Counted from the stretch's first letter, positions 34,710 to 44,416 are shown. The stretch is 64,000 nucleotides of DNA from a bacterium (GCA_021792615.1 JAJYUJ010000002.1:41495-105494); one strand, 5' to 3'. The notes: generated from the letters alone by a model not told the origin. Translations and numbers: made by a program.

Positions 34710-35384
34710 ATGGGACTAAGACAAATTGATCTTCAAAAGAAACAAACGCTAAGGGAACAAATAGCGGATGCCATACGGGACGCTATCATAAAGGGTATTC
34801 TCCAGCCCGAAGAACGTGTGGCAGAAGCAGAAATGGCCAACAAGTTCAACATCAGCAGGACGCCTATCAGAGAGGCAATACGGCAGCTTGAGACAGAAGG
34901 GTTCATAAAGGTACAGGCTCACCGGGGTGCTTATGTCGCTCCGATCACAGAAAAGGACATACGGGATTTTTACGAGATCAAAAGCATCCTTGAAGGATAT
35001 GCCGCAAAGCTTGCGTGCAGCAGGATGAACGAAGACGACATAAAAAAAATGGAAGAACTCAACAACAAGCTCGAAGATGCGCATAAAAAAGGTGAATGGC
35101 GGCTCGCGTTCAAGCTGCACAATGATTTCCACGATAAATTCCTGCGCAACTGCGGCAACGAGAAACTGTATCAATTGCTCCAGTCGCTGACCCAGCAATT
35201 CCAGAGATTCAGAATAGCCCTGACGATGAGCGGCAAGATTGAAGGTTCTATAAGCCAGCACCGGGAGATAGTAAATGCATTCCGCAAACGCAATGCAGAC
35301 CTTGTAGAAAAGCTCGTCAAAGAGAACGCAACCTATGGGAGTGAAACACTTGTCTCAGAAATTCTGAGACATGGACAGGTGTAG
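34710..35384 (+). CDS. GntR-family regulator, FCD (VanR/FadR) type
   Basis: 224 residues. The N-terminal winged HTH reads LREQIADAIRDAIIKGIL, EAEMANKFNISRTPIREAIR, and the wing LETEGFIKVQAHRGAYVAPI. The all-helical FCD domain follows, with likely metal/ligand residues in HNDFHDKFL and SISQHREIVNA. It would respond to a small organic acid or acyl-CoA. No ribosome site precedes the ATG and the promoter is almost adjacent, suggesting a leaderless mRNA. The HNH gene starts 1 bp after the stop. Confidence 0.93.
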   Translation: MGLRQIDLQKKQTLREQIADAIRDAIIKGILQPEERVAEAEMANKFNISRTPIREAIRQLETEGFIKVQAHRGAYVAPITEKDIRDFYEIKSILEGYAAKLACSRMNEDDIKKMEELNNKLEDAHKKGEWRLAFKLHNDFHDKFLRNCGNEKLYQLLQSLTQQFQRFRIALTMSGKIEGSISQHREIVNAFRKRNADLVEKLVKENATYGSETLVSEILRHGQV

Positions 35385-35385
35385 C

Positions 35386-35988
35386 ATGGGCGTTTTGTCC
35401 ACAGAGGTTTTAGTTCTCAATAAATCATACCTTCCGGTACATGTAACGACGGTAAAAAGAGCGTTTACCCTTCTCTACGAAGGCATTGCCAAGGTTGTGG
35501 ATAAACAGTTTACCATTTATGACTTCAAAAACTGGGCGGAATTAAAAGCAGAATACGATGACGATGTTATCGGTATTGTGCAACGAGTGATCAAGGTACC
35601 GAGGGTGATCGTGCTTGTTGCTTATGACCGCATACCGAAGAAGCACGTACGGTTCTCAAGGCTCAACATATTTTCCCGGGACAAAAACACCTGTCAGTAT
35701 TGCGGAGAATCATTTTCAAGGACGGAGCTTAATATCGACCACATCATACCGCGCTCGGTCGGGGGTTTAAGCACATGGGACAACGTTGTCTGCAGTTGTT
35801 TTGAATGCAATAAAAAGAAAGGCGGGCGTACGCCTGAACAGGCAGGTATGAAATTAATCAGAAAGCCACGAAAACCCGAATGGACACCCTATGCGGCATT
35901 TAATTTCAAACATATCCTTTACGAAGAATGGGCGCCATTTTTGAATATCGTGGATGCGTCATACTGGAATGTCGAGCTCGAAAAGTAA
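35386..35988 (+). CDS. HNH endonuclease-family protein
   Basis: 200 residues. The N-terminus (STEVLVLNKSYLPVHVTTVKRAF) and centre are typical of a widespread stand-alone HNH family. The nuclease core has zinc cysteines CQYCGESF and CSCFECNKKK and the catalytic motif LNIDHIIPRSVGG. Its cellular role is not known; it is found as a single chromosomal gene in many phyla and is not evidence of a mobile element. ATG at 35386 has AGGTG 5 nt upstream. Confidence 0.88.
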   Translation: MGVLSTEVLVLNKSYLPVHVTTVKRAFTLLYEGIAKVVDKQFTIYDFKNWAELKAEYDDDVIGIVQRVIKVPRVIVLVAYDRIPKKHVRFSRLNIFSRDKNTCQYCGESFSRTELNIDHIIPRSVGGLSTWDNVVCSCFECNKKKGGRTPEQAGMKLIRKPRKPEWTPYAAFNFKHILYEEWAPFLNIVDASYWNVELEK

Positions 35989-35997
35989 CTATTATAT

Positions 35998-36894
35998 ATG
36001 GTAAAAATAGGGCTCGCCCTCGGCGGGGGCGGAGCACGGGGTCTTGCACATATCGGGGTGATAAAACAACTCCATAAATCCGGCATTAAATTCCATTGTA
36101 TAGCCGGAACAAGTGCCGGTGCCATTGTAGGGGCTATTTATGCGAGTTCCCAAGACCCGGACATCATAGAGGAAAAACTCCTGATCATGCTCAGAAGCAA
36201 AGAGTTCAGGAGCATAAAACTGGATTACATACGGGGGAAAAAGGCCGAGAAGGACAGCGTTTTTGAGTCTGTGCGAAGACATTTTTTTACCGGTATGTTT
36301 TTTGCCTCTTCCATAACACGGCTTTCTTTTGTAAAAGATCCTACCTACAGAAGCCTTATCAATATGCTCATAGACGACGTTCTCATAGAGACCTTGCCCA
36401 TCAAATTTTCCGCAATAGCCGTGGATATTTTAAACGGTATGGTTTTGAAGATCGAGAAAGGGGCATTGCGGGAAGCAATCATGGCAAGTTCTGCCATACC
36501 CGGCGTACTCCCTGCCGTACAAAAGGACAACATGCTCCTTGTAGACGGCAGCTTTATCGATACCGTGCCTGTCCGGCACGTACGCCAGCTTGGGGCCGAT
36601 ATTGTTATAGCCGTCGATGTCTCCTCTCCCCTCGATATTATAAAAACACCGTCAAGGGGGATAGACCTTATATGGCGCTCAAACGCCATTTTGCGTCATA
36701 TCGCAAAGGAAGAACAATTACGGGATGCCGACCTCGTCATTCGGCCTTCGCTTAACGGACTTGAATGGACGGATTTCGGCAGGTATTCTGACATGATAAA
36801 GCAGGGCTTTTATGCAGCAGAGTTGCAAATTAATAAATTGAGTGGTTTAATCGATGTAAAAGAACAAAGGGGGCTTTATGCCGCTAATAGGTAA
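35998..36894 (+). CDS. Patatin-like phospholipase (RssA type)
   Basis: 298 residues. Oxyanion loop GLALGGGGARGLAHIGV, nucleophile GTSAG (Ser about residue 41) and the catalytic Asp motif VDGSFIDTVPV (about residue 182) make the Ser-Asp dyad complete. Such enzymes hydrolyse acyl lipids; cellular substrate unknown. It follows the HNH gene by 9 bp and overlaps the next small gene by 17 bp. Confidence 0.93.
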   Translation: MVKIGLALGGGGARGLAHIGVIKQLHKSGIKFHCIAGTSAGAIVGAIYASSQDPDIIEEKLLIMLRSKEFRSIKLDYIRGKKAEKDSVFESVRRHFFTGMFFASSITRLSFVKDPTYRSLINMLIDDVLIETLPIKFSAIAVDILNGMVLKIEKGALREAIMASSAIPGVLPAVQKDNMLLVDGSFIDTVPVRHVRQLGADIVIAVDVSSPLDIIKTPSRGIDLIWRSNAILRHIAKEEQLRDADLVIRPSLNGLEWTDFGRYSDMIKQGFYAAELQINKLSGLIDVKEQRGLYAANR

Positions 36895-37156
36895 CGAGGT
36901 TGAAGCGAAAAGGCTTGCGAGAGCAATTGCCTCTGACCTTGCCCTGTACAATCAGGAAAAAGTAAAACAGGGCATAGAAAATGATAATTTTTATGAAGTC
37001 ATGAAGGATGAAATAGGAGAAGGGAAAGAACTTTTCTTGAGCAGGTTGTCACCGGAATTCAAGCAAAACAAATCGGTAGTGCAACTCTATGAAAGAGCAA
37101 TCGCGGATGTTATCATAAAGCTGGCAGGCCAAAGGATAAAATCCAAAATCTGGTAA
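36878..37156 (+). CDS. Conserved small helical protein, function unknown
   Basis: 92 residues, mostly helical and charged (KRLARAIASDLALYNQEKV, KDEIGEGKELFLSRLSPEFK). Its start lies inside the patatin gene with AAAGGGGG just upstream, and rluD begins 1 bp after its stop, so it is a real member of the operon. I recall similar proteins in deltaproteobacteria but no defined function. No Cys, signal or membrane helix. Confidence 0.75.
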   Translation: MPLIGNEVEAKRLARAIASDLALYNQEKVKQGIENDNFYEVMKDEIGEGKELFLSRLSPEFKQNKSVVQLYERAIADVIIKLAGQRIKSKIW

Positions 37157-37157
37157 T

Positions 37158-38117
37158 ATGGATCAGGCACACAATCAACTTTTCCTTTTTGCAGAGGATA
37201 GGGGGAAAAGGCTTGATGTTTTTTTGACAAACAGCCTTCGGGCGGTCTCGAGGGAAAGGGCAAAGGCACTCATATCCGCTGGCAAGATCTCCATAAACGG
37301 CGTTATCGTTCAAAAACCGGATCACAAATTAAAAGGCGGAGAGAGCATACAGATAGGAACGCTGGATGATGAAACACCGGTTTTATCGCCGCCCCCTGAA
37401 TTCATTCCCTTGCCTGTGCTTTACGAAGATGACCATATCATGATCGTGAATAAACCCGCGGGCGTATCGACACACCCTACCCCCGTCGCTCTTCACAATT
37501 CCGTTCTTAACGGGCTGCTCTTCATGAATAAGGCACTCTCCGATATGGGCGACCCTATGCGCCGGGGCATTGTCCACCGGCTCGACAAACAGACGTGCGG
37601 ATTACTGATTATAGCCAAGAACAACGAGTCCCATTTAAACCTTTTAAAAATGTTTAAACAAAGGACTATCCACAAAACCTACATTGCCGTCACGTATAAT
37701 GTCATGAAGGAACAAACCGGCATTATAGATACCTTCATAGGCCGGCATCCTGTCGACAGAAAAAAAATGACGACCAAAACAATGAGGGGAAGGAGGGCTG
37801 TCACCTCTTTCCGTGTTCTGAAAATGTTCGACGACGCTACGGTTGTAGAACTGTCGCCCCGGACCGGGAGAACACACCAGCTGAGAACACAGTTAAGCGA
37901 CAAAGGGTATCCTATCATAAACGACATGCTCTATTCGAAGAAAAAACCCGTGTTCCGCAGCCTGCAATTACAGAAAATGGTGTTACTGCTTGACGGCATT
38001 GCACTGTTTGCTTATGCACTAAGCTTTCTGCATCCGATCTTTGGCACGCAAATGTCTTTCTCCGCACCTTTCCCGCTATGGCTGAAGGAGGTATTGAAAG
38101 AAGATGAGCTATCTTAA
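37158..38117 (+). CDS. rluD: Ribosomal large-subunit pseudouridine synthase, RluD/RluA family
   Basis: 319 residues. An N-terminal S4 RNA-binding domain (KRLDVFLTNSLRAVSRERAK, then ISINGVIV) is followed by the catalytic domain with HRLDKQTCGLLIIAK, whose Asp is the nucleophile, and the RTGRTHQLRTQL motif. It modifies 23S rRNA uridines; the exact site cannot be deduced. It overlaps pgeF by 14 bp. Confidence 0.94.
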   Translation: MDQAHNQLFLFAEDRGKRLDVFLTNSLRAVSRERAKALISAGKISINGVIVQKPDHKLKGGESIQIGTLDDETPVLSPPPEFIPLPVLYEDDHIMIVNKPAGVSTHPTPVALHNSVLNGLLFMNKALSDMGDPMRRGIVHRLDKQTCGLLIIAKNNESHLNLLKMFKQRTIHKTYIAVTYNVMKEQTGIIDTFIGRHPVDRKKMTTKTMRGRRAVTSFRVLKMFDDATVVELSPRTGRTHQLRTQLSDKGYPIINDMLYSKKKPVFRSLQLQKMVLLLDGIALFAYALSFLHPIFGTQMSFSAPFPLWLKEVLKEDELS

Positions 38118-38748
38118 GGACGGCTACCTTGAACAGTTTTCCTCAATAGAGCATGGTTTTGGAACGGCAAGTTCCCTGTGGCCGGAAGATATAATCCTCA
38201 TGTCTCAGAAACATACGAACCATGTGATAATAATCGAAGACGGTAATGGGGCATACATCCCGGTTGCCGATGCCCTGTTAACAAGCATACCGGCAAAGCG
38301 TCTGGGCGTTAAGACAGCGGACTGCCTTCCAATCCTGCTGTATAATCCCCGGGTAAAGGTAGCGGGTGCGATCCATGCGGGCTGGCGGGGACTAGCAAAC
38401 GAAATCATTCTGAACACTATCGATAAACTGCGGACATTTTACGACGCCTCATTGGAAAGCACATTTTTTTCCATAGGACCGGGTATTTGTAAAAACTGCT
38501 ATGAAGTCGGCAGCGAGGTTATTGACCGACTCAATTCCGTGATCGAGGTCAACGGTGCATTCAGACAAACGGCGCAACATGCGGGTTTGCTCGACACACG
38601 GGCAATAGCAGAAAGGCAGATTCTCAGTGCGGGTGTGCCGCAGTCCAACATATCCCATGTTAATTTCTGTACGAGGTGCTCTCCGGGTTTCCATTCACAC
38701 AGGGCAGGCAGCAAGGAACGGCAGGTGTCTTTTATCAGGATACGGTAA
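38104..38748 (+). CDS. pgeF: Peptidoglycan-editing / laccase-domain protein (YfiH, PgeF)
   Basis: 214 residues, somewhat shorter than usual. Zinc-site motifs: VKTADCLPILLYN, AIHAGWRGL and GPGICKNCYEVG, with C-terminal CTRCSPGFHSHRAGS. The family has purine-nucleoside phosphorylase or deaminase activity and affects cell-wall composition in E. coli. Translationally coupled to rluD, an arrangement also common elsewhere. Confidence 0.9.
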   Translation: MSYLKDGYLEQFSSIEHGFGTASSLWPEDIILMSQKHTNHVIIIEDGNGAYIPVADALLTSIPAKRLGVKTADCLPILLYNPRVKVAGAIHAGWRGLANEIILNTIDKLRTFYDASLESTFFSIGPGICKNCYEVGSEVIDRLNSVIEVNGAFRQTAQHAGLLDTRAIAERQILSAGVPQSNISHVNFCTRCSPGFHSHRAGSKERQVSFIRIR

Positions 38749-38839
38749 CCCGGACTATGCATTTGGTTGGAACAACAGGGGAATGTATATCATTCATGAC
38801 GGTATTTACATTGTCTATGAAAGACACTATATTAAAGAG

Positions 38840-39328
38840 ATGGAAAATGCCTTGAAAAAGGGAAGATACAATGTACTGGCACTTCTCTGCATAGGAATAG
38901 GCGGATTGCTGATCCTTGAAAATTATGGATACATAAGAGGAGTGTATAACCTCTGGCCTGTATTCCCCCTGATTTTCGGTATAGGGTTTTACCTGCTCTA
39001 CAGGGACAGGGGCAAAAAGGATTTGCTTTTGCTTGCAATTGGTATATATTTGATACAGTTTAGTGTACTCGCATTCTATGAGAATTATACTTCATGGTCG
39101 AATATGATTTATCTGTGGCCGTTCTTTGTAGGCTTTCTTGGAGTATCGTTTCTATCCATATATGTGAGCACGGGACAAGGAATTATATTTTTTCATCTTG
39201 CGGTACTGCTTATCGGCTTGTGCGTAGTATTTTTCCTGATATTCTCCGTTGATTACCGGCTATGGCCGATTTCGTTGATATTGTTCGGAACAAGTATATT
39301 GTTAATAAAGGAGTTTAACAAATCATGA
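38840..39328 (+). CDS. Small membrane protein with LiaF/DUF5668-like helices
   Basis: 162 residues with about six hydrophobic helices arranged as pairs, each with a W-P element (LWPVFPLIFGIGFYLL, LWPFFVGFLG, LWPISLILFGTSIL). This is the look of the LiaI/LiaF-type transmembrane region. Start chosen at MENALKKG; an upstream ATG at 38783 would add 19 residues. Neither start has a good ribosome site. Its stop overlaps the radical SAM start by 4 bp. Confidence 0.65.
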   Translation: MENALKKGRYNVLALLCIGIGGLLILENYGYIRGVYNLWPVFPLIFGIGFYLLYRDRGKKDLLLLAIGIYLIQFSVLAFYENYTSWSNMIYLWPFFVGFLGVSFLSIYVSTGQGIIFFHLAVLLIGLCVVFFLIFSVDYRLWPISLILFGTSILLIKEFNKS

Positions 39329-40740
39329 AAAAAGTTTTGTTCGTGGAACCAAAGGCAGTTGAGGCAAATGTATTTGCACAATTTATGAACCTGCCCCTCA
39401 TGGGGCCGCTTTATCTGGGTTCCCTTATAAAGAAAGCTGGGTTCGATGTTAAAATAGTAAACGAAAATTTACTGGGAAGAAAATTGACCATGAATGAGCT
39501 CGAAGGCGATTTCCTTCTCCTGACTTCGCTGACATCCACCTCCGAGAGGGCGTATGAACTGGCAAGACAATTCAAACAAAAAAATCCCAATTCCACGGTG
39601 ATCATGGGAGGCATCCATGCTACGTTCCTTAAAGAGGAGGCGGGCAAGTACGTCGACTATGTCGTGACTGGCGAGGGTGAGGATGTGATTGTAGATCTTC
39701 TCAAAAACGGCTCTGACCAGCGCATTATAAACGGTAAGTTATTGGACACGCTCGATAACCTTCCGCTCCCGGATTTCAACCTGCTCGTAAACAGCAACAA
39801 AATGAGCATTACGCCTATTATGACGTCAAGGGGCTGCCCGTACGACTGCAATTTCTGTTCCGTGACGAAGATGTTCGGCCAGGGATACAGGACCCTGCCG
39901 GTTGACAGGGTGATGGAAGAGCTGCGACAGGTAAAAACCGATTTTGTTTTCTTCTATGACGACAACCTCACCGCAAATGTCAACCGCACGCATGAGTTGA
40001 TGGAGCGCATAGCGAAGGAAAAATTTAAATTCAACTGGTCTGCACAGGTACGAACGGACATTACGCGATATCCCGATCTTGTAAAAGACATGAAGAAAGC
40101 GGGGTGCGACACGGTGTATATCGGTTTCGAATCCGTCAGCAATGCGACCCTGAACAGCCTCAGCAAACATCAAACTATCGACGACATACAACGCGCCATA
40201 GATGTTTTTCACGGCAACAGCATCCGCATCCACGGCATGTTTATATTCGGCGGAGACGAGGATGATAAGTCCATATTCAAAGAGACGGTAAAATTCTCGG
40301 TAAAGAACAAGATCGACACTGTCCAGTATATGATCCTGACGCCTTTGCCGGGCACAGAAACCTATCAGAGGATCGAATCCGAGGGAAGACTCCTGCATAA
40401 GATGTGGCATTACTATGACGGCCTGCACGCCGTGTTCCAGCCTAAAAACATGTCGCCGTTCGAATTGCAACAGGGAATGCTGGATTCCTTTGAAGAGTTT
40501 TATTCGTACACGAGATTGCTCAACGAGGCGCTTAATCTTGTCTATGACAGGACCCTGGGAAAGGCGGTTGGCTTGATCAACTATAAATCTTATCCGGCTT
40601 CCACCCTGGCTATAAAATTCGTCGCCAACCATATTGTAAAGAGATGGTCAAAGCTTAACAAGGATTACATGGCATACCTTTATCAAATAAGGTCCAGTAT
40701 GAAAAAATCCGCGCAAGCCTTACATCTCAATATGTTTTAG
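39325..40740 (+). CDS. B12-binding-type radical SAM protein
   Basis: 471 residues. N-terminal cobalamin-binding-like domain (about 1-150, including MGGIHATFL), then a radical SAM barrel with CPYDCNFC cluster ligands near residue 172 and the GFESVSNATLNSL and GMFIFGGDEDD segments. The C-terminal ~90 residues are helical, like DUF4070. Family members methylate unactivated carbons or rearrange lipids, but I cannot assign a substrate. AAAGGAG is about 11 nt upstream of the ATG. ubiD follows after 3 bp, so a link to quinone or lipid synthesis is possible. Confidence 0.88.
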   Translation: MKKVLFVEPKAVEANVFAQFMNLPLMGPLYLGSLIKKAGFDVKIVNENLLGRKLTMNELEGDFLLLTSLTSTSERAYELARQFKQKNPNSTVIMGGIHATFLKEEAGKYVDYVVTGEGEDVIVDLLKNGSDQRIINGKLLDTLDNLPLPDFNLLVNSNKMSITPIMTSRGCPYDCNFCSVTKMFGQGYRTLPVDRVMEELRQVKTDFVFFYDDNLTANVNRTHELMERIAKEKFKFNWSAQVRTDITRYPDLVKDMKKAGCDTVYIGFESVSNATLNSLSKHQTIDDIQRAIDVFHGNSIRIHGMFIFGGDEDDKSIFKETVKFSVKNKIDTVQYMILTPLPGTETYQRIESEGRLLHKMWHYYDGLHAVFQPKNMSPFELQQGMLDSFEEFYSYTRLLNEALNLVYDRTLGKAVGLINYKSYPASTLAIKFVANHIVKRWSKLNKDYMAYLYQIRSSMKKSAQALHLNMF

Positions 40741-40743
40741 GAA

Positions 40744-42189
40744 ATGTACTTTAAAGACCTCAGGGCATATATCTCCGCCCTTGAAGACAGAGCGGAGATA
40801 AAAACAATTAGCAAAGAGGTCTCCCCTGAGCTGGAGGCTGCAGAGATCGCAGACAGGATGATTAAGTCGGGCGGACCCGCACTGTTGTTCAAAAACGTCA
40901 AAGGCAGCCAATTCCCGCTTTTGATGAATATGTTCGGCACGGAATCGAGAACGGCTTTTTCGCTCGGTGTCAATGCGCTGAACGACCTCCAGAACAAAAT
41001 GAAAGTACTGCTTGATCAAAAACCTCCTGAAACGCTCTGGGAAAAGCTCAAGATGATCCCGAGGTTGAAACAGCTTTCGGACATGCTTCCGAAAATAAAC
41101 AAGGATGGTCCATGCCATGAGGTTGTCATAAAAGACAATCCCGATCTGAACATGCTGCCCATCGTAAAAACGTGGCCAATGGACGGCGGTAAATTCATAA
41201 CCCTGCCGCTCGTGTTTACGAAAGACCCGGTTACCGGAGAGCGCAATACAGGCATGTACAGGATGCAGGTGTATGATGGCAGAACAACCGGCATGCACTG
41301 GCATATTCACAAGCATGGAGCCGCACATTTCAGGAAATACCGGCAGCTCGGGAAAAGAATGGACGTTGCCGTTGCACTCGGCGTCGACCCGCAGACGATC
41401 TACGCTGCAACAGCACCCTTGCCCGACGGCGTCGATGAAATGATCTTCGCGGGGTTCCTGAGAGAGCAGCCTGTTGAACTTGTACAATGCATCAACTCGG
41501 ACATAGAAGTGCCTGCTTATGCGGAGTTCGTGCTCGAAGGATATGTCGATCCCGAAGAGATGCGGACCGAGGGTCCTTTCGGAGACCACACGGGGTACTA
41601 TTCAATGGAGGACCTCTATCCCGTTTTCCATATCACCGCGATAACGCACCGTAAGGATGCCATATATCCGGCAACGATCGTCGGGAAACCGCCCATGGAA
41701 GACTGCTTCATCGGCAAGGCAACGGAAAGACTTTTCCTGCCGCTGATCCAGAAGATCCTTCCCGAAATTGTCGATATCAACCTCCCCATAGAAGGTGTGT
41801 TCCACAACATGGCATTCGTGAGCATCGACAAGTCCATACCGGGGCACGCGCGCAAGGTGATCAACGCACTCTGGGGACTGGGACAATTCATGCTGACCAA
41901 AATGATCGTCGTTTTTGATAAGGACGTTGACGTTCAGAACATAAAAGACGTTATCTGGAGGCTTGGAAACAATGTCGATCCGCAGCGTGATGTCATAATC
42001 CAGCAGGGCCCGGTCGATGTGCTGAACCATGCGGCGCCTGAAACAGGTTTCGGTTCGAAGATGGGGATCGACGCCACGAAAAAAACCGCTGAAGAAGGAC
42101 ACAGGCGCATCTGGCCTCCGGTCATAGAAATGCCCGATGAGATAAAGGCACTGGTTACAAAAAGCTGGAAGGAATACGGGTTCGATTGA
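40744..42189 (+). CDS. ubiD: UbiD-family decarboxylase
   Basis: 481 residues, full length. Prenylated-FMN-dependent decarboxylase; motifs include TGMYRMQVYDGRTTGMHWH, EMRTEGPFGDHTGYYS with the catalytic Glu, and GHARKVINALWGLGQ. Close relatives act on polyprenyl-hydroxybenzoate or on the futalosine-pathway product in menaquinone synthesis; the latter suits an anaerobe. Needs a UbiX-type flavin prenyltransferase, which is not in the window. It starts 3 bp after the radical SAM gene and its stop overlaps bioA. Confidence 0.88.
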   Translation: MYFKDLRAYISALEDRAEIKTISKEVSPELEAAEIADRMIKSGGPALLFKNVKGSQFPLLMNMFGTESRTAFSLGVNALNDLQNKMKVLLDQKPPETLWEKLKMIPRLKQLSDMLPKINKDGPCHEVVIKDNPDLNMLPIVKTWPMDGGKFITLPLVFTKDPVTGERNTGMYRMQVYDGRTTGMHWHIHKHGAAHFRKYRQLGKRMDVAVALGVDPQTIYAATAPLPDGVDEMIFAGFLREQPVELVQCINSDIEVPAYAEFVLEGYVDPEEMRTEGPFGDHTGYYSMEDLYPVFHITAITHRKDAIYPATIVGKPPMEDCFIGKATERLFLPLIQKILPEIVDINLPIEGVFHNMAFVSIDKSIPGHARKVINALWGLGQFMLTKMIVVFDKDVDVQNIKDVIWRLGNNVDPQRDVIIQQGPVDVLNHAAPETGFGSKMGIDATKKTAEEGHRRIWPPVIEMPDEIKALVTKSWKEYGFD

Positions 42190-43559
42190 AAAGATACACC
42201 TATCAACAGCTCTCCAGCATCGACAAATCATACCTATGGCATCCATTTACCCAGATGAAGTCATGGGAAAAAGAAGAGATCCTGATCATAGAAAAGGGCA
42301 GCGGGAATTATCTCATCGACGTAAACGGTAAACGATACCTCGACGGCGTGGCTTCCCTGTGGGCGAATGTCCACGGGCATAGAAACAAAAAAATAGACGG
42401 TGCTGTCGATAATCAGCTGAAAAAGATTGCACATTCTACGTTTCTCGGGCTGAGCCACCCGGGTGCGATTATTCTCTCCAGGATGTTAATTGACATTGCA
42501 CCTGATGGATTGAAGAGGGTTTTCTATTCGGACAGCGGGGCAACGGCAGTGGAGATTGCAATCAAGATCGCGCTCCAGTACTGGTTCAATACCGGAAAAC
42601 CGCAGCGGCATATATTCGTTTCACTGAACAATGCTTATCACGGCGACACCATAGGCTCTGTGAGCGTGGGCGGCATAGGTCTGTTCCATTCCACGTACAA
42701 GCCCCTTTTATTCAAGACAATAAAGGCACCCTCTCCATATTGCTACCGGTGTGAACTCGGACTCGTCTACCCCTCGTGTAAGCTTGCCTGCGTACAAAAA
42801 ATTGATGAAATACTTGCCCGCAATGAGGGCAGGGTTGCGGCCCTGGTACTCGAACCCATGATCCAGGCAGCAGGGGGCTTTATAACATCACCGCACGGCT
42901 ATTTGAAGGCGGCAGCCATGATTGCAAAAAAACATAATGTTTTATTGATTCTCGACGAAGTAGCCACGGGGTTTGGCAGGACCGGGAAGATGTTTGCATG
43001 CGAGCACGAGGATGTAAAACCGGATATTATGGCTGTTGCCAAGGGTATAAGCGCCGGATACCTGCCGCTTGCGGCTACGTTTACGACGCAAAATATCTAC
43101 AACGCGTTCCTCGGCGAGTATGCCGAGAAAAAAACGTTCTATCACGGTCATACGTACACCGCTAATCCGTTAGCGGTCGCTGCGGCCATAGCGAACCTTG
43201 AGATTTTCAAAAAAGATAAAATTATACGGCAGCTGCAGCCGAAGATCCGGCTCCTGACCCGGGGGCTGAAAAAGATAGCAGCCCTTGAGCATGTTGGTCA
43301 GATACGGCAGCTCGGCATGATGACCGGCATAGAACTCGTCCTCGACAAAAAAACAAAACAACCCTACCCGTTCGAACATAGGACCGGGGCACGGGTGTGC
43401 GCCGAAATCAGAAAACACGGGATTATCCTGAGGCCGCTCGATGATGTCGTTGTCCTTATGCCCCCGCTCTCCATTACAGAGCAGGAGATTTTACGCCTGC
43501 TTGCTGAGGTTGAAAAGGCAATACGCACGGTGACGGAGAAGCCAACGGTAAAGACCTGA
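42186..43559 (+). CDS. bioA: Adenosylmethionine-8-amino-7-oxononanoate aminotransferase
   Basis: 457-residue class III PLP aminotransferase of biotin synthesis. N-terminal LWHPFTQM, the substrate-site segment YSDSGATAVEIAIKIALQYW, LDEVATGFGRTG and the PLP lysine in AVAKGISAGYLPLAA are typical of BioA. No other bio gene is near. The start is TTG at 42186, overlapping the ubiD stop by four bases; no later ATG preserves the conserved N-terminus. Confidence 0.94.
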   Translation: MKRYTYQQLSSIDKSYLWHPFTQMKSWEKEEILIIEKGSGNYLIDVNGKRYLDGVASLWANVHGHRNKKIDGAVDNQLKKIAHSTFLGLSHPGAIILSRMLIDIAPDGLKRVFYSDSGATAVEIAIKIALQYWFNTGKPQRHIFVSLNNAYHGDTIGSVSVGGIGLFHSTYKPLLFKTIKAPSPYCYRCELGLVYPSCKLACVQKIDEILARNEGRVAALVLEPMIQAAGGFITSPHGYLKAAAMIAKKHNVLLILDEVATGFGRTGKMFACEHEDVKPDIMAVAKGISAGYLPLAATFTTQNIYNAFLGEYAEKKTFYHGHTYTANPLAVAAAIANLEIFKKDKIIRQLQPKIRLLTRGLKKIAALEHVGQIRQLGMMTGIELVLDKKTKQPYPFEHRTGARVCAEIRKHGIILRPLDDVVVLMPPLSITEQEILRLLAEVEKAIRTVTEKPTVKT

Positions 43560-43739
43560 TTCGGCTTCATCAACGTGCGCTTCCTCTCAATCTTCAATGT
43601 CAAGGCTGCCCTTAAACCTCCTCCCATTGTCAAGAACGTTGCCCTGCCCAATATCACCCGAAGGGCTGAACGGGTGTTCGCCGCAATCCCCGCTATTTAT
43701 GACTGGAGCAAGGCGAACTATAAGATTAACAAATCCCAT

Positions 43740-44045
43740 ACCGACGAAGAAGCAGGCAATTATGCATCGTATTGTTGGAAGGTTCCGAGCCGATGGATGA
43801 GCAATGAAAAGACAAAAGGGAAAGGGAACGATAAATGTGGGAACAAATATCTTGCGTGGTCATTTTCGGAGGCAGCGGAATGTGCGAGGCGATATAATCC
43901 GGAATCAAGGGCGTATTACAGCCGCAAGATGCAAAAGACGAATTTCATGGTAGCGCATGAAGCCTTTGCGATCAAGATTGCCAAAGCAGCGTACTACATC
44001 ATGAAAGACAGCGTGGAATTTAAGCCTGAGAAATGTTTTTGTTAA
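43740..44045 (+). pseudogene. IS110-family transposase remnant (C-terminal)
   Basis: The frame ending at 44045 encodes the typical C-terminal (transposase_20) region: GNYASYCWKV, then KCGNKYLAWSFSEAAECARRY, SRKMQKTNFMVAHEAFAIKIA and AYYIMKDSVEFK. Everything before, including the DEDD catalytic domain, is missing. The preceding 43560-43740 shows no transposase similarity that I can see. A dead insertion remnant next to bioA. Confidence 0.75.
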
Positions 44046-44416
44046 CACAAAAGGTTGATAGCTGGATATGAACTCGGTCGAGGAGATGGCAGTAAAGTCT
44101 GTATTTACAGACTTATTCATTACTGACATACAATTACAAAGAAACTACGGCATTGGTAGAGATATTGATAACACAAAAGTACGGAACAGCCGGGAGTAAC
44201 TCCGTTTCTCACGATAGGAATAAATTTTTCTCTTGACAGGGGCACTTTAAATGGGTGACCCAATACTTCTTTGAACAGTTCGAATGTGCTGATGTCATTA
44301 TCCACACGTACCTGTCGTAATATTATTTCATTGACGCGCAGCATTGTTTTAGTATATATATCATACAATACGATAGAATAGTTTATCTTTTTAATTCACA
44401 CAAAGGAAGGTTTCCT
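44046..44416. other. Non-coding flank of the transposase remnant
   Basis: No convincing gene. A minus-strand open frame of 82 codons (44120-44368) begins with TTG, lacks a ribosome site and resembles nothing I know. A/T-rich sequence with TATATATA and TAGAAT near 44350-44385 is a likely promoter area for the lipoprotein downstream. Confidence 0.35.

Noticed and set aside
35386-35988. HNH gene as sign of a homing or phage element
   Set aside because: It belongs to a widespread stand-alone chromosomal HNH family and sits in an operon-like run of core genes.
44120-44368. An 82-codon minus-strand frame
   Set aside because: TTG start, no ribosome site, no recognisable family, beside a transposase remnant.
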